A DNA stretch of 29,816 bases from JBOIBN01 sp050739575 (GTDB lineage: Bacteria > Pseudomonadota > Gammaproteobacteria > JAKDMP01), in the NCBI GenBank assembly GCA_050739575.1, contig JBOIBN010000031.1, positions 1-29,816 on the forward strand, written 5' to 3'. The translations under genes and the position numbers were made by a program. The notes beneath the pieces are model-generated. The model was given only the letters and a program-made list of their open reading frames with translations, ran no database searches and was not told the DNA's origin. Positions 8,265-15,510 of the stretch are shown here, piece by piece (within the stretch, counting starts at the first letter, position 1; the number at the start of each line of letters is the position of its first letter).

Positions 8265-8816
8265 TTAGGGCTGCGGCTGCGGCGGGAACTTGGAGAAAAT
8301 TTTCGCGACCGCCGCGTCCACCGCCTGTTGCGAATAATTGCTTCGGCTCGGAGAGTTGGTCACCCATCCGCGCCAGACGAGTTGCTTCGTTTTCGCGTCC
8401 GCGACATCAATGATGAGATCGGCTTGCTGCACTTCGCGCTGTCCCGGCTGGCTCACGACGACGCTGCTGAACGGATAGCCCCACCAGCCGTAGGAAAACC
8501 CGACCGAGGGATTCGGCACCTGTCTCTTCTGAAGCGAGGTGTGATACGTGACGACGAAATCGGCCTGTGCCGGACTCGCAACCTGGCGATAACCCTGGGC
8601 AGTCAACGTTGCCGTGACCGCCTGCTCCACACGGGTGGTGAGAATACCGCTGTCCACAACCGGATTGCGGATCGGCCCGGGCGGCGGTGCCACCCAGGCA
8701 AAGTCGTGCCACTGGCCGTAGGGAGCGTTGTTGTACTCGTATTGAACGGGCGCCGCGCAACCGGCGAGGAACAAAAGCACCAGCATTGGAGCGAACAGTC
8801 GGCTGAGCGAACCCAT
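8265..8816 (-). CDS. DUF4136 lipoprotein
   Basis: A 183-residue predicted lipoprotein. From the ATG at 8814-8816 the signal peptide reads MGSLSRLFAPMLVLLFLAGC with lipobox LAGC and the lipidated cysteine at residue 20. The mature part matches DUF4136: an early HDFAW, then a QAVTATLTAQGYRQV-like segment and a C-terminal SQQAVDAAVAKIFSKFPP. An ATG nine codons upstream is open but would give an unusually long n-region. Function of DUF4136 proteins is unknown; they are envelope proteins. It sits upstream of gspA with only 15 bp between them, so it may be in the same transcript. Confidence 0.87.
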   Translation of the reverse strand: MGSLSRLFAPMLVLLFLAGCAAPVQYEYNNAPYGQWHDFAWVAPPPGPIRNPVVDSGILTTRVEQAVTATLTAQGYRQVASPAQADFVVTYHTSLQKRQVPNPSVGFSYGWWGYPFSSVVVSQPGQREVQQADLIIDVADAKTKQLVWRGWVTNSPSRSNYSQQAVDAAVAKIFSKFPPQPQP

Positions 8817-8944
8817 TGAGATATCCGATGCGCTTGGAATCATGCCGCTATTCCACCACTAAAGCCCGCGGGGGTAAAGCACCGTCCGTGTGCATGCGCA
8901 CTCGCGAGCGGCGCCGGCCACAACAGCAGCAGGACTCGTCTCTG

Positions 8945-11440
8945 TTATACGACCTCTGCCGCCCCACCGCGTTCCCGCCATTTCGCCATCCGGTCGTTTT
9001 CATTTTCTCCCAGGGGTTGCGCAGCCAATTCGGCGGGATCGAAGTCGTCCACGGCGATGATTTCCGCGACCAGGGCGTAGTAACGCGCAAGCCGCACAGC
9101 GTCCTCTCGGGTAACGATGCCCGCCTTGGCCGCCGCCGCGGCAATCGCCGCCTCGTCGGCACCCGCCTCGGGGACCAGCCCGTCCGCCGCGATGGTCCTC
9201 GCAATTCGTTTTTCCAGCGGCTCGGCCCAAAGGGCAAGCTCGAGCGCCTCCTCCATTTTGCCGATTGGCCCGTCGTTACCGGTATAGATGCCCGCGATCA
9301 AACGGTCGCGGGTTTCCGTCGGCGCCGTTATCAACGAAGCGACGCGCGAGCCGAGCGCATCATCCGGAGGTGCGGCGCGGCGACCGAACGGCAGCGCAAA
9401 TCCACGCAACAACACCGCAAGAGGGCGGTTCGGCAGGTTGGCGAGAATTTCGCCCACCCGTGCCTCGAAGCGCTCTTCGAGCACTTCGAGTGCATATTCG
9501 ACGACCGGTCGGTCAGCTTCGGGTTCGCCGGTTTCGGCGTAACGTTTGAGTACCGCCGAGCCCATGTAGAGATAACTCAGAAGATCGCCCAGACGCGCAG
9601 AAAGCCGTTCGCGCCGTTTGAGCGCGCCGCCCAGGGTCAACATGGCGGCATCGGCGAGCAGCGCGAACGTCGCACTGTAACGACTCAGCCTGCGATAGTG
9701 CGTGACAAGAGCGCTCGCTTGCGGCACGTCGCGCAGAAGCCGGCCGCCGCTGGCCGCCGCGAGCGCCGTGCGTGCGACATTCGCAAGCAGAAATCCCGCA
9801 TGCCGGAAAAAAGTGCTATCGAAAGACTTCAGTCCCCGTCTGTGGTCGGCGTCCTGCGCCGCTTCCATTTCGGCAAGAATGTACGGGTGCGCGCGAATCG
9901 CGCCCTGACCGAAGATCATCAGACAACGGGTGAGTATGTTGGCACCTTCGACGGTGATCGCGATCGGCACTGACTGCAAGCCGCGGGCGAGATAGTTGCG
10001 CGGTCCGAGCATGATGCCCTTGCCGCCGTGTATGTCCATGGCATCGTTGGCGATGTCGCGGCCGAATTCGGTCAGGTGGTATTTGACGATTGCGGCGGCC
10101 ACCGCCGGGCGCTCGCCGGCATCGAGCGCGGCCAAGGTCATGCGCCGCGTCGCATCCATAGTGTAGAGATTCGCGCCCATCCGCGCGAGCGCTTCCTGGA
10201 CGCCCTCGAACGCCGAGATCGGCACCCGGAACTGTTTGCGCACCCGGGCATACGCGCCCGTGGCATACACCGCCGCCTTGGCGACGCCAGTGGCATTGGT
10301 GGGCAGCGAGATCGAGCGCCCGACCGAGAGATTCTCGACCAGCATGCGCCAGCCCTGCCCCGCCATCTTCATTCCGCCGATGATGTGATCGAGCGGAACG
10401 AACACGTCCCGACCCTGGGTCGGCCCGTTCTGGAACGGCACGTTGTTCGGGAAATGTCGCCGCCCGATGGCGACGCCGGAAAGATTCGTCGGCACCAGCG
10501 CACAGGTCACACCGTATTCGTCGCGGTCGCCGGCCAGATGTTCGGGATCGTAAAGCTTGAAGGCGAGCCCAAGCAACGTAGCGATCGGCGCGAGCGTGAT
10601 GTAGCGCTTGTCCCAGTTCAGACGGATGCCGAGTTCTTCCCTTCCTTCCCACTCGCCGCGGCACACGATGCCGGTATCGCGGATCGAGGTCGCGTCCGAA
10701 CCCGCCGTGGGCGAAGTGAGCGCGAAACACGGTACCTCACGCCCATCGGCGAGGCGTGGCAGGTAATAGTCGCGCTGCTCGTCGGTGCCGTAGTGCAGCA
10801 GCAGTTCGGCCGGGCCTAGCGAATTCGGCACCGAGACGATCGAGCCCGTGGTGGGGCTGCGGCTGGCGATCTTGAGCAGCACCTCCGAGTGGGCGAAATT
10901 GGAAAACTCGAGCCCGCCGTAGCGCTTGGGAATTATCATCGCGAAGAAGCCGCGATTGCGGAGAAACGCCCAGATCGCGGGTGAAAGGTCCGCCCATACG
11001 TGGGAAATCTTCCACTCGTCGAGCATGGCGCAGAGTTCTTCGCAAGGTCCGTCGAGAAAGGCCTGTTCCTCGGCGCTCAATGCGGCCGGCGGCATCGCAT
11101 GCAGCCGGTTCCAGTCCGGACGCCCCGAAAAGAGTTCCCCTTCCCACCACACGCCGCCCGCATCGAGCGCGACCCGTTCGGTGTCCGAGATCGGCGGCAG
11201 CACCTTGCGAAAGACCCCAAGGAGGGGCGCCGAAATCAAACGGCGGCGCAGCAACTTGAGTCCGCCGATTCGGGCGATCCAGACCAGCGCGGTCCAGATT
11301 GCGCCGCCGATCAATCCGAGCAGAGCGGCAAGCGCGAGCATTCCGATGAACACGACGCGTTCGATTCCCGCGAGCAGCATCGTCAGCGCAAGCGCGAGGG
11401 CACCGCCCAACAAGGTCAACAACGAGAAAACCGCGTTCAT
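8945..11440 (-). CDS. fadE: Acyl-CoA dehydrogenase FadE
   Basis: An 831-residue enzyme, close to the 814 residues of E. coli FadE. It performs the first, FAD-dependent step of fatty acid beta-oxidation, acyl-CoA to trans-2-enoyl-CoA. Two N-terminal hydrophobic segments (about 3-25 and 30-58) are typical of the gammaproteobacterial type. The dehydrogenase core includes FALTSPTAGSDATS, FPNNVPFQNGPTQG, MDIHGGKGIMLGP and the glutamate-containing ITVEGANILTR near the expected catalytic position. A long C-terminal DUF1974-like domain follows. The gene begins 30 bp after mdh in the same direction, which suggests a joint transcript, but the Shine-Dalgarno is weak (AAGAA). Linking beta-oxidation with malate dehydrogenase makes metabolic sense. 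Confidence 0.95.
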   Translation of the reverse strand: MNAVFSLLTLLGGALALALTMLLAGIERVVFIGMLALAALLGLIGGAIWTALVWIARIGGLKLLRRRLISAPLLGVFRKVLPPISDTERVALDAGGVWWEGELFSGRPDWNRLHAMPPAALSAEEQAFLDGPCEELCAMLDEWKISHVWADLSPAIWAFLRNRGFFAMIIPKRYGGLEFSNFAHSEVLLKIASRSPTTGSIVSVPNSLGPAELLLHYGTDEQRDYYLPRLADGREVPCFALTSPTAGSDATSIRDTGIVCRGEWEGREELGIRLNWDKRYITLAPIATLLGLAFKLYDPEHLAGDRDEYGVTCALVPTNLSGVAIGRRHFPNNVPFQNGPTQGRDVFVPLDHIIGGMKMAGQGWRMLVENLSVGRSISLPTNATGVAKAAVYATGAYARVRKQFRVPISAFEGVQEALARMGANLYTMDATRRMTLAALDAGERPAVAAAIVKYHLTEFGRDIANDAMDIHGGKGIMLGPRNYLARGLQSVPIAITVEGANILTRCLMIFGQGAIRAHPYILAEMEAAQDADHRRGLKSFDSTFFRHAGFLLANVARTALAAASGGRLLRDVPQASALVTHYRRLSRYSATFALLADAAMLTLGGALKRRERLSARLGDLLSYLYMGSAVLKRYAETGEPEADRPVVEYALEVLEERFEARVGEILANLPNRPLAVLLRGFALPFGRRAAPPDDALGSRVASLITAPTETRDRLIAGIYTGNDGPIGKMEEALELALWAEPLEKRIARTIAADGLVPEAGADEAAIAAAAAKAGIVTREDAVRLARYYALVAEIIAVDDFDPAELAAQPLGENENDRMAKWRERGGAAEVV

Positions 11441-11470
11441 GTGTTCATTCTTGCAAATGGGACGTGGCCG

Positions 11471-12451
11471 CTAGCCAAGCAGGTCGGCGACGCCTGCGCG
11501 CTCCTCGCGCAGTTCCGCCTCGGTCGCGGCCATACGTTCGCGGGCGAAGTCATCGCAATCGAGATTGCGGATGATCGAAATTTTGCCCTTTTGGGTCGTG
11601 ACCGGATGGGAATAAAACACGCCCGGTTCGATCCCATAACTGCCGTCCGCGGGAACGGCCATGCTGGTCCAGTCCCCTTCGGGCGTTCCGCGCACCCAGT
11701 CGCGCACGGCGTCTATAGCGGCGGAGGCGGCGGAGGCGGCGGATGAGGCGCCTCGGGCCTTGATGATCGCCGCACCGCGTTGCTGCACGCTGGGGATGAA
11801 GCTGTCACGGTACCAGGCCTCTTCCACCCGCCCGGATACCGCTTCGCCTCGGAACGTGGCATGGGCGATGTCGGGAAACTGGGTCGCGGAATGATTGCCC
11901 CAAACCACCATTCGCTTGAGATCAGTAACGTGGCCACCGCATTTCTCCGCGATCTGGGCCAGCGCGCGGTTGTGATCGAGCCGCATCATCGCGCTGAAGT
12001 TTTGCGGCGCCAGATCCGGTGCATTGGCACTCGCGATGAGGGCATTGGTATTGGCGGGGTTGCCGATCACCAGCACCTTGGCGTCGCGTCGGGCCTGCGC
12101 ATTCAATGCCTTGCCCTGGGCGGTGAAGATTTTGGCATTTTCGAGCAGCAGATCCTTGCGCTCCATCCCGGGCCCGCGCGGCTTGGCGCCCACCAGAAAG
12201 GCGAGATCCACATCGTGGAAACCTTCCTCGGGAGAGACGCTCGGTACCACCCCGGCAAGCAGCGGGAAAGCGCAATCCTTCAACTCCATCACGACACCTT
12301 CCAACGCCTGGGCCGCGGGAGGGATTTCCACAAGTTGCAGGATGACCGACTGCCCGGGCCCGAGCAGATCGCCGGCGGCGATGCGAAAGGCCAGTGCGTA
12401 GCCGATGTGACCGGCGGCACCCGTGATCGCGATACGTAGCGGTTGTGGCAT
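11471..12451 (-). CDS. mdh: Malate dehydrogenase (NAD-dependent)
   Basis: A 326-residue cytosolic TCA-cycle enzyme interconverting malate and oxaloacetate. NAD-binding GAAGHIGYALAF starts at residue 11, and the acidic residue after the second strand is Glu42 (LVEIP), usual for this subgroup. Substrate arginines are in KPRGPGMER (92 and 98), then MRLDHNR with Asp159, and catalytic His187 in WGNHSATQ. The family is the proteobacterial type resembling cytosolic MDH. The ATG at 12449-12451 was chosen because AGGAG precedes it at 8 bp; the upstream open frame lacks similarity. An alanine/serine run (SSAASAASAA) is encoded by a GGCGGA-like repeat near 11718-11745 but is the normal family motif. A consensus -10 lies about 65 bp upstream. 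Confidence 0.95.
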   Translation of the reverse strand: MPQPLRIAITGAAGHIGYALAFRIAAGDLLGPGQSVILQLVEIPPAAQALEGVVMELKDCAFPLLAGVVPSVSPEEGFHDVDLAFLVGAKPRGPGMERKDLLLENAKIFTAQGKALNAQARRDAKVLVIGNPANTNALIASANAPDLAPQNFSAMMRLDHNRALAQIAEKCGGHVTDLKRMVVWGNHSATQFPDIAHATFRGEAVSGRVEEAWYRDSFIPSVQQRGAAIIKARGASSAASAASAAIDAVRDWVRGTPEGDWTSMAVPADGSYGIEPGVFYSHPVTTQKGKISIIRNLDCDDFARERMAATEAELREERAGVADLLG

Positions 12452-12515
12452 GGGGAGTCTCCTGGATTCGTTATGCGGCGCGGCTGGACAGAACCAGCCT
12501 TTTATTTCGCTACCC

Positions 12516-12521
12516 ATTATA
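12516..12521 (-). promoter_or_regulatory. -10 element for mdh(-fadE)
   Basis: A perfect TATAAT on the minus strand, 65 bp upstream of the mdh ATG, giving an expected leader of about 58 nt. No good -35 lies 16-18 bp further upstream, so an activator may be needed. A short inverted repeat GAGG-CCG-CCTC (12523-12533) abuts it. Confidence 0.5.
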
Positions 12522-12688
12522 AGAGGCCGCCTCGCCTTAAGAGGACCGTATTGACCGTCTCGCCGCAGATTCCCTTGACGCCGGTAAATGGACAAGGCTT
12601 GTGGATGGGCGCACGGCTGAAATACCGGTATCTCCACGAGCCCTCCCCCCATCAGTTCCTGCCCTGAACTTGGCGTCGATCAAAAGGC

Positions 12689-12727
12689 TTGCTTTTTTAA
12701 GAAATAGTGTTATACTTAACTATAACA
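12689..12727 (+). promoter_or_regulatory. Promoter with overlapping palindromic operator, site 1 (predicted GntR target)
   Basis: TTGCTT (12689-12694), a 16-bp spacer and TATACT (12711-12716) form a sigma-70 promoter. The -10 lies inside a 20-bp palindrome at 12708-12727, TGTTATACTTAACTATAACA, symmetric at 9 of 10 pairs. The same promoter geometry and operator recur at 13215-13254. A repressor bound here would block the -10. The nearest candidate regulator is the GntR protein encoded at 13399. Confidence 0.72.
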
Positions 12728-12750
12728 GTCGCTCACAACGGAGATTTGCC

Positions 12751-13194
12751 ATGACCCTTCTACCCATCATCGCCCTTGCAGCCGGCCTCAACATGGCCAC
12801 CCCATCGGCTCCCGCCGTGCCCGAGGTGCAGCAGGCACAAGTTCGGCTCGATCGGCTGATAAACGCCGCCGAGCCCGCGCTGCGGGAGCGCTCACTCGAA
12901 TCGATCCGGAACGAGAACCGGGCCGCCCTCGAAGACGCAGTCAGGGTGGCGGCTGACGCCCGGATGCCCGCCCTGGAAGATGCCGGCGTTAATTCAGTCC
13001 AGACGGCACTCGATCGCCTGGTCGGCGGCAACGAATTGCGCCTCCGGGCACGAGCCTTGAATGCGGCCCAAGCCGAAGACCTGAGCGCCTTCAACCAAGC
13101 CTTGAGCGCCGAGCTTAATTCGGCTCAAACCGTTGCCGTTACCGCTTCCGGTGCCATCGCTCCCAAAGCGAAAGCCGCTGGATTCGGACGCTGA
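12751..13194 (+). CDS. Small secreted or membrane-anchored alpha-helical protein, unknown family
   Basis: A 147-residue protein I do not recognise. The first 15 residues are hydrophobic (MTLLPIIALAAG), possibly a signal peptide, although basic residues are missing from the n-region; an Ala/Pro-rich stretch follows. The rest (about 27-130) is Ala/Glu/Arg/Leu-rich and should form long amphipathic helices, with no cysteines; the tail is Ala/Lys-rich. The ATG follows CGGAG at 7 bp. Its promoter carries the same palindromic operator as the gntR operon 500 bp downstream, so it is predicted to respond to the same signal, perhaps envelope stress. An in-frame open stretch reaching back to 12601 lies across the promoter and is not coding. 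Confidence 0.75.
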   Translation: MTLLPIIALAAGLNMATPSAPAVPEVQQAQVRLDRLINAAEPALRERSLESIRNENRAALEDAVRVAADARMPALEDAGVNSVQTALDRLVGGNELRLRARALNAAQAEDLSAFNQALSAELNSAQTVAVTASGAIAPKAKAAGFGR

Positions 13195-13214
13195 GCAAGG
13201 CCATGAACGACCTG

Positions 13215-13254
13215 TTGCAAATTTCGGAATTAGTGTTATACTCACATATAACAC
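13215..13254 (+). promoter_or_regulatory. Promoter with overlapping palindromic operator, site 2 (gntR operon)
   Basis: TTGCAA (13215-13220), a 16-bp spacer and TATACT (13237-13242), overlapped by a palindrome at 13233-13254 with perfect 8-bp arms GTGTTATA / TATAACAC around CTCACA. Site 1 shares TAGTGTTATACT and the same spacing relative to the promoter. YtrA-type GntR repressors bind palindromes that begin AGTGT, which fits autoregulation of the operon. Confidence 0.75.
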
Positions 13255-13277
13255 CGTTCCCGCCGGGAGGCCGCAGC

Positions 13278-13388
13278 ATGCCGATTCCGTTCACCATGGC
13301 CGGATTCCCTCGCCCCGCATGCCAGAGACGGCCGGCGGCAGCCGGAATCTCCCCCTGCAGGTTCGCAAACCTGCATCCCGCCCGCTGA
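13278..13388 (+). CDS. Possible 36-residue leader peptide upstream of gntR
   Basis: A short frame starting MPIPFTMAGFPRPAC, preceded by a strong GGGAGG at 7-bp spacing, and ending in a TGA (13386-13388) that overlaps the gntR Shine-Dalgarno (TGAGGA). It lies wholly in the 145-nt leader of the gntR transcript. A perfect 8-bp hairpin (TGCAGGTT, loop CGCA, AACCTGCA; 13356-13375) sits inside its end. The layout suggests translational coupling or leader control, but the peptide has no known relative and could be incidental. Confidence 0.4.
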   Translation: MPIPFTMAGFPRPACQRRPAAAGISPCRFANLHPAR

Positions 13389-13398
13389 GGATTTCATC

Positions 13399-13764
13399 AT
13401 GGATCCCGCCTGGAACTCCACCGAACCGATCTACATCCAGCTCAAGGATCGAATCGTGGCGATGATCCTCGACCGTACGCTCAAAGACGGCGACGTTCTC
13501 CCATCGGTCCGCCAGATCGCGAGCGATTACCAGATCAATCCGCTGACGGTCCTCAAGGCCTACCAGATGCTGGTGGACCAGGAGCTGGTCGAGAAGCGGC
13601 GCGGACTCGGGATGTTCGTCCGCGAGGATGCCAGCGCCGCGCTCGCCACGAGCGAACGCGAACATTTTCTCAAGGAAGAGTGGCCCGCCATCCTCGAGCG
13701 TATCGAACGGCTCGGCCTCGATCCCCAGACCCTGCTCAAACGCATTAGAGGAGATGCCAAATGA
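13399..13764 (+). CDS. GntR-family transcriptional regulator, YtrA subfamily
   Basis: A 121-residue DNA-binding protein. The winged helix-turn-helix spans about residues 10-76 (IYIQLKDRIVAMI, LPSVRQIASDYQINPLTV, RRGLGMFV), followed by a short helical tail of about 45 residues. Lack of a large effector domain is the mark of YtrA-type regulators, which usually repress an adjacent ABC transporter operon and respond to cell-wall-active compounds. Its start follows TGAGGA. The ATPase gene overlaps its stop (ATGA). The palindromes at 12708-12727 and 13233-13254 are its likely targets. Confidence 0.9.
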   Translation: MDPAWNSTEPIYIQLKDRIVAMILDRTLKDGDVLPSVRQIASDYQINPLTVLKAYQMLVDQELVEKRRGLGMFVREDASAALATSEREHFLKEEWPAILERIERLGLDPQTLLKRIRGDAK

Positions 13765-14618
13765 ATGCCGTCATCGAAGCCAGCGGCCTCCGGAAATCCT
13801 ATCGCAAGACCCGCGCGCTCAGCGACGTTTCGCTCACGACCGAGCGCGGGCGCATCATCGGGCTGATCGGCCCCAACGGCGCGGGCAAGACCACGTTGCT
13901 GCGCGCGCTGACAGGCCTGCTTCGGGTGGACGGCGAGCTTTCCGTGCTCGGCCACCATCCCTGGAGCGACCGGGTCAAGCTGATGCGCGACGTGGCCTTC
14001 ATTGCCGACACCGCGACCCTGCCGCCGTGGGCGCGGGTCTGGCAGTTGCTCACCTATCTCGAGGCCGTGCATCCCAATTTCTCGCGCGCACAGGCGGAGG
14101 CCTTGCTCGCGAAGAGCAACATTTCGCTCAAGCGCCGGATCAAGACGCTGTCCAAGGGCATGATCGTGCAGGTGCATCTGGCGATTGTCATGGCCATAGA
14201 CGCGAAGCTGCTTGTGCTGGACGAGCCCACGCTCGGCCTCGACATCCTGTTCCGCAAAACCTTCTACACGAATTTGCTCAACGACTACTTCGACGGCGAG
14301 CGCACCATCATCGTCTCGACCCACCAGGTCGAGGAAATCGAGCACATCCTTACCGACCTTGTTTTCCTCAAGGAGGGGCGCGTGGTACTCGACGCCACCA
14401 TGGATGACGTCGGCGAACGCTATGTGAGCGTTACGGTCAAGCCCGAAGGACTGGAGACGGCGCGCGCCCTGCATCCGTTGCAGGAGCAGAAGCTACTCGG
14501 CCACTCCGTGTTCCTGTTCGAAAACGTGCCTGTCGAAAAGCTGAAACCGCTCGGCGAAGTCCGTCGTCCCGGAGTCGCCGACTTGTTCGTCGCGAAAATG
14601 CAGGAGGCCCGCTCATGA
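13761..14618 (+). CDS. ABC transporter ATP-binding protein (GntR-linked)
   Basis: A 285-residue ABC ATPase with Walker A GPNGAGKTT (37-45), Walker B LLVLDEP (150-156) and switch His in STHQVEEIE. Two motifs are atypical: the Q-loop region reads VAFIADTATLPPW with no glutamine, and the signature is LSKGM (130-134) instead of LSGGQ. The PHP-rich accessory C-terminus is about 80 residues of unclear role. It should drive the permease encoded next, with which it overlaps by ATGA. In other bacteria GntR(YtrA)-linked transporters of this kind take part in the response to cell-envelope antibiotics; the cargo here is unknown. Confidence 0.9.
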   Translation: MNAVIEASGLRKSYRKTRALSDVSLTTERGRIIGLIGPNGAGKTTLLRALTGLLRVDGELSVLGHHPWSDRVKLMRDVAFIADTATLPPWARVWQLLTYLEAVHPNFSRAQAEALLAKSNISLKRRIKTLSKGMIVQVHLAIVMAIDAKLLVLDEPTLGLDILFRKTFYTNLLNDYFDGERTIIVSTHQVEEIEHILTDLVFLKEGRVVLDATMDDVGERYVSVTVKPEGLETARALHPLQEQKLLGHSVFLFENVPVEKLKPLGEVRRPGVADLFVAKMQEARS

Positions 14619-15499
14619 ACCGCGCATCCACCCTGGTCCGTCGCGAACTCTGGGAACACCGCGGCCCCTTTCTCATCCTGCCCATCGTTCTCTTCGGACT
14701 CGTCACGCTGGCGTGCCTGATTCTCGGCATTATCGTCGGCGGCGGCTTTACCGACATTCATCCCTCGGGCAGCGCCGACCCGGCCGGTATCATCCAACTC
14801 GGCCTCGGGATCAGCGCGGCTTTCTTTACGCCCTACGCGATCATGCTTTTGTTCTTCCTGCCCCATTCGCTCCAGCAGGACCGCCAAGACAAGAGCGTGC
14901 TCTTCTGGCGTTCGCTCCCGGTCACCGATACGGCGACGGTCGCGGCCAAGGTGGCGATGGCCGGGCTCCTCGGTGCCTTCCTGCTCTGGATTGCCATCAT
15001 CGCCGCTCATCTGATCGTGCTCTTCGCGCTTGCCTGCGCGGCTAGCGCACGCGGAGCGGCCGGCTTTTCGGTGTTCACTTCGCCCGTCGCGCTACTCGGC
15101 AGTTGGGGGCTCATCGCCTGGTCGTTCATCGTCCAGGCATTGTGGTGGCTGCCTTATTACGGCTGGCTGCTTTTCTGCTCGGCCGCCACCCGCCGCTTTG
15201 CGCTCTTGTGGGCGGTGCTGCCGCTGCTCATCATCGGCTTCTTCGAGATGATCGTGTTGCGCAGCACCTACTTCTTCAACTTCGTCGGCAGCCATCTCGG
15301 CTTCTCGCCGATATTCCCGAACGGCGGTATCGGTGTCAACACCACCACGGCCTTCACCGACAACGCGAACTCGCTTGGCGCCGGCACGCTGTGGGTCACG
15401 CACTTCCTTGCGCTGCCCTCGATGTGGATCGGCGTCGGCATCGGACTCGTGCTGCTCGTGCTTGCCGTGATTGCCCGCCGCTACTCCGCCACCGCCTGA
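14615..15499 (+). CDS. ABC transporter permease (GntR-linked)
   Basis: A 294-residue inner-membrane protein with about six hydrophobic segments (near residues 18-42, 65-90, 108-135, 147-172, 185-212 and 265-290). The soluble stretch LQQDRQDKSVLFWRSLPVTD is the usual coupling-helix region of ABC-2 permeases in YtrA-type clusters. Its start overlaps the ATPase stop (ATGA), so the two are co-translated and should form one transporter. There is a long periplasmic loop near residues 215-255. The substrate is unknown. Confidence 0.88.
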   Translation: MNRASTLVRRELWEHRGPFLILPIVLFGLVTLACLILGIIVGGGFTDIHPSGSADPAGIIQLGLGISAAFFTPYAIMLLFFLPHSLQQDRQDKSVLFWRSLPVTDTATVAAKVAMAGLLGAFLLWIAIIAAHLIVLFALACAASARGAAGFSVFTSPVALLGSWGLIAWSFIVQALWWLPYYGWLLFCSAATRRFALLWAVLPLLIIGFFEMIVLRSTYFFNFVGSHLGFSPIFPNGGIGVNTTTAFTDNANSLGAGTLWVTHFLALPSMWIGVGIGLVLLVLAVIARRYSATA

Positions 15500-15510
15500 G
15501 GAGAACCGAC

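Noticed and set aside
11718..11745. GGCGGA-like tandem repeat inside mdh
   Set aside because: It encodes the normal SSAASAA motif of this MDH group, so it is not an expansion.
12452..12652. N-terminal extension of malate dehydrogenase
   Set aside because: It crosses the consensus -10 at 12516-12521, and the family start with AGGAG lies at 12451.
15103..15510. Upstream extension of the secreted beta-repeat protein
   Set aside because: It overlaps the permease in another frame, and a signal peptide with ribosome binding site starts at 15511.
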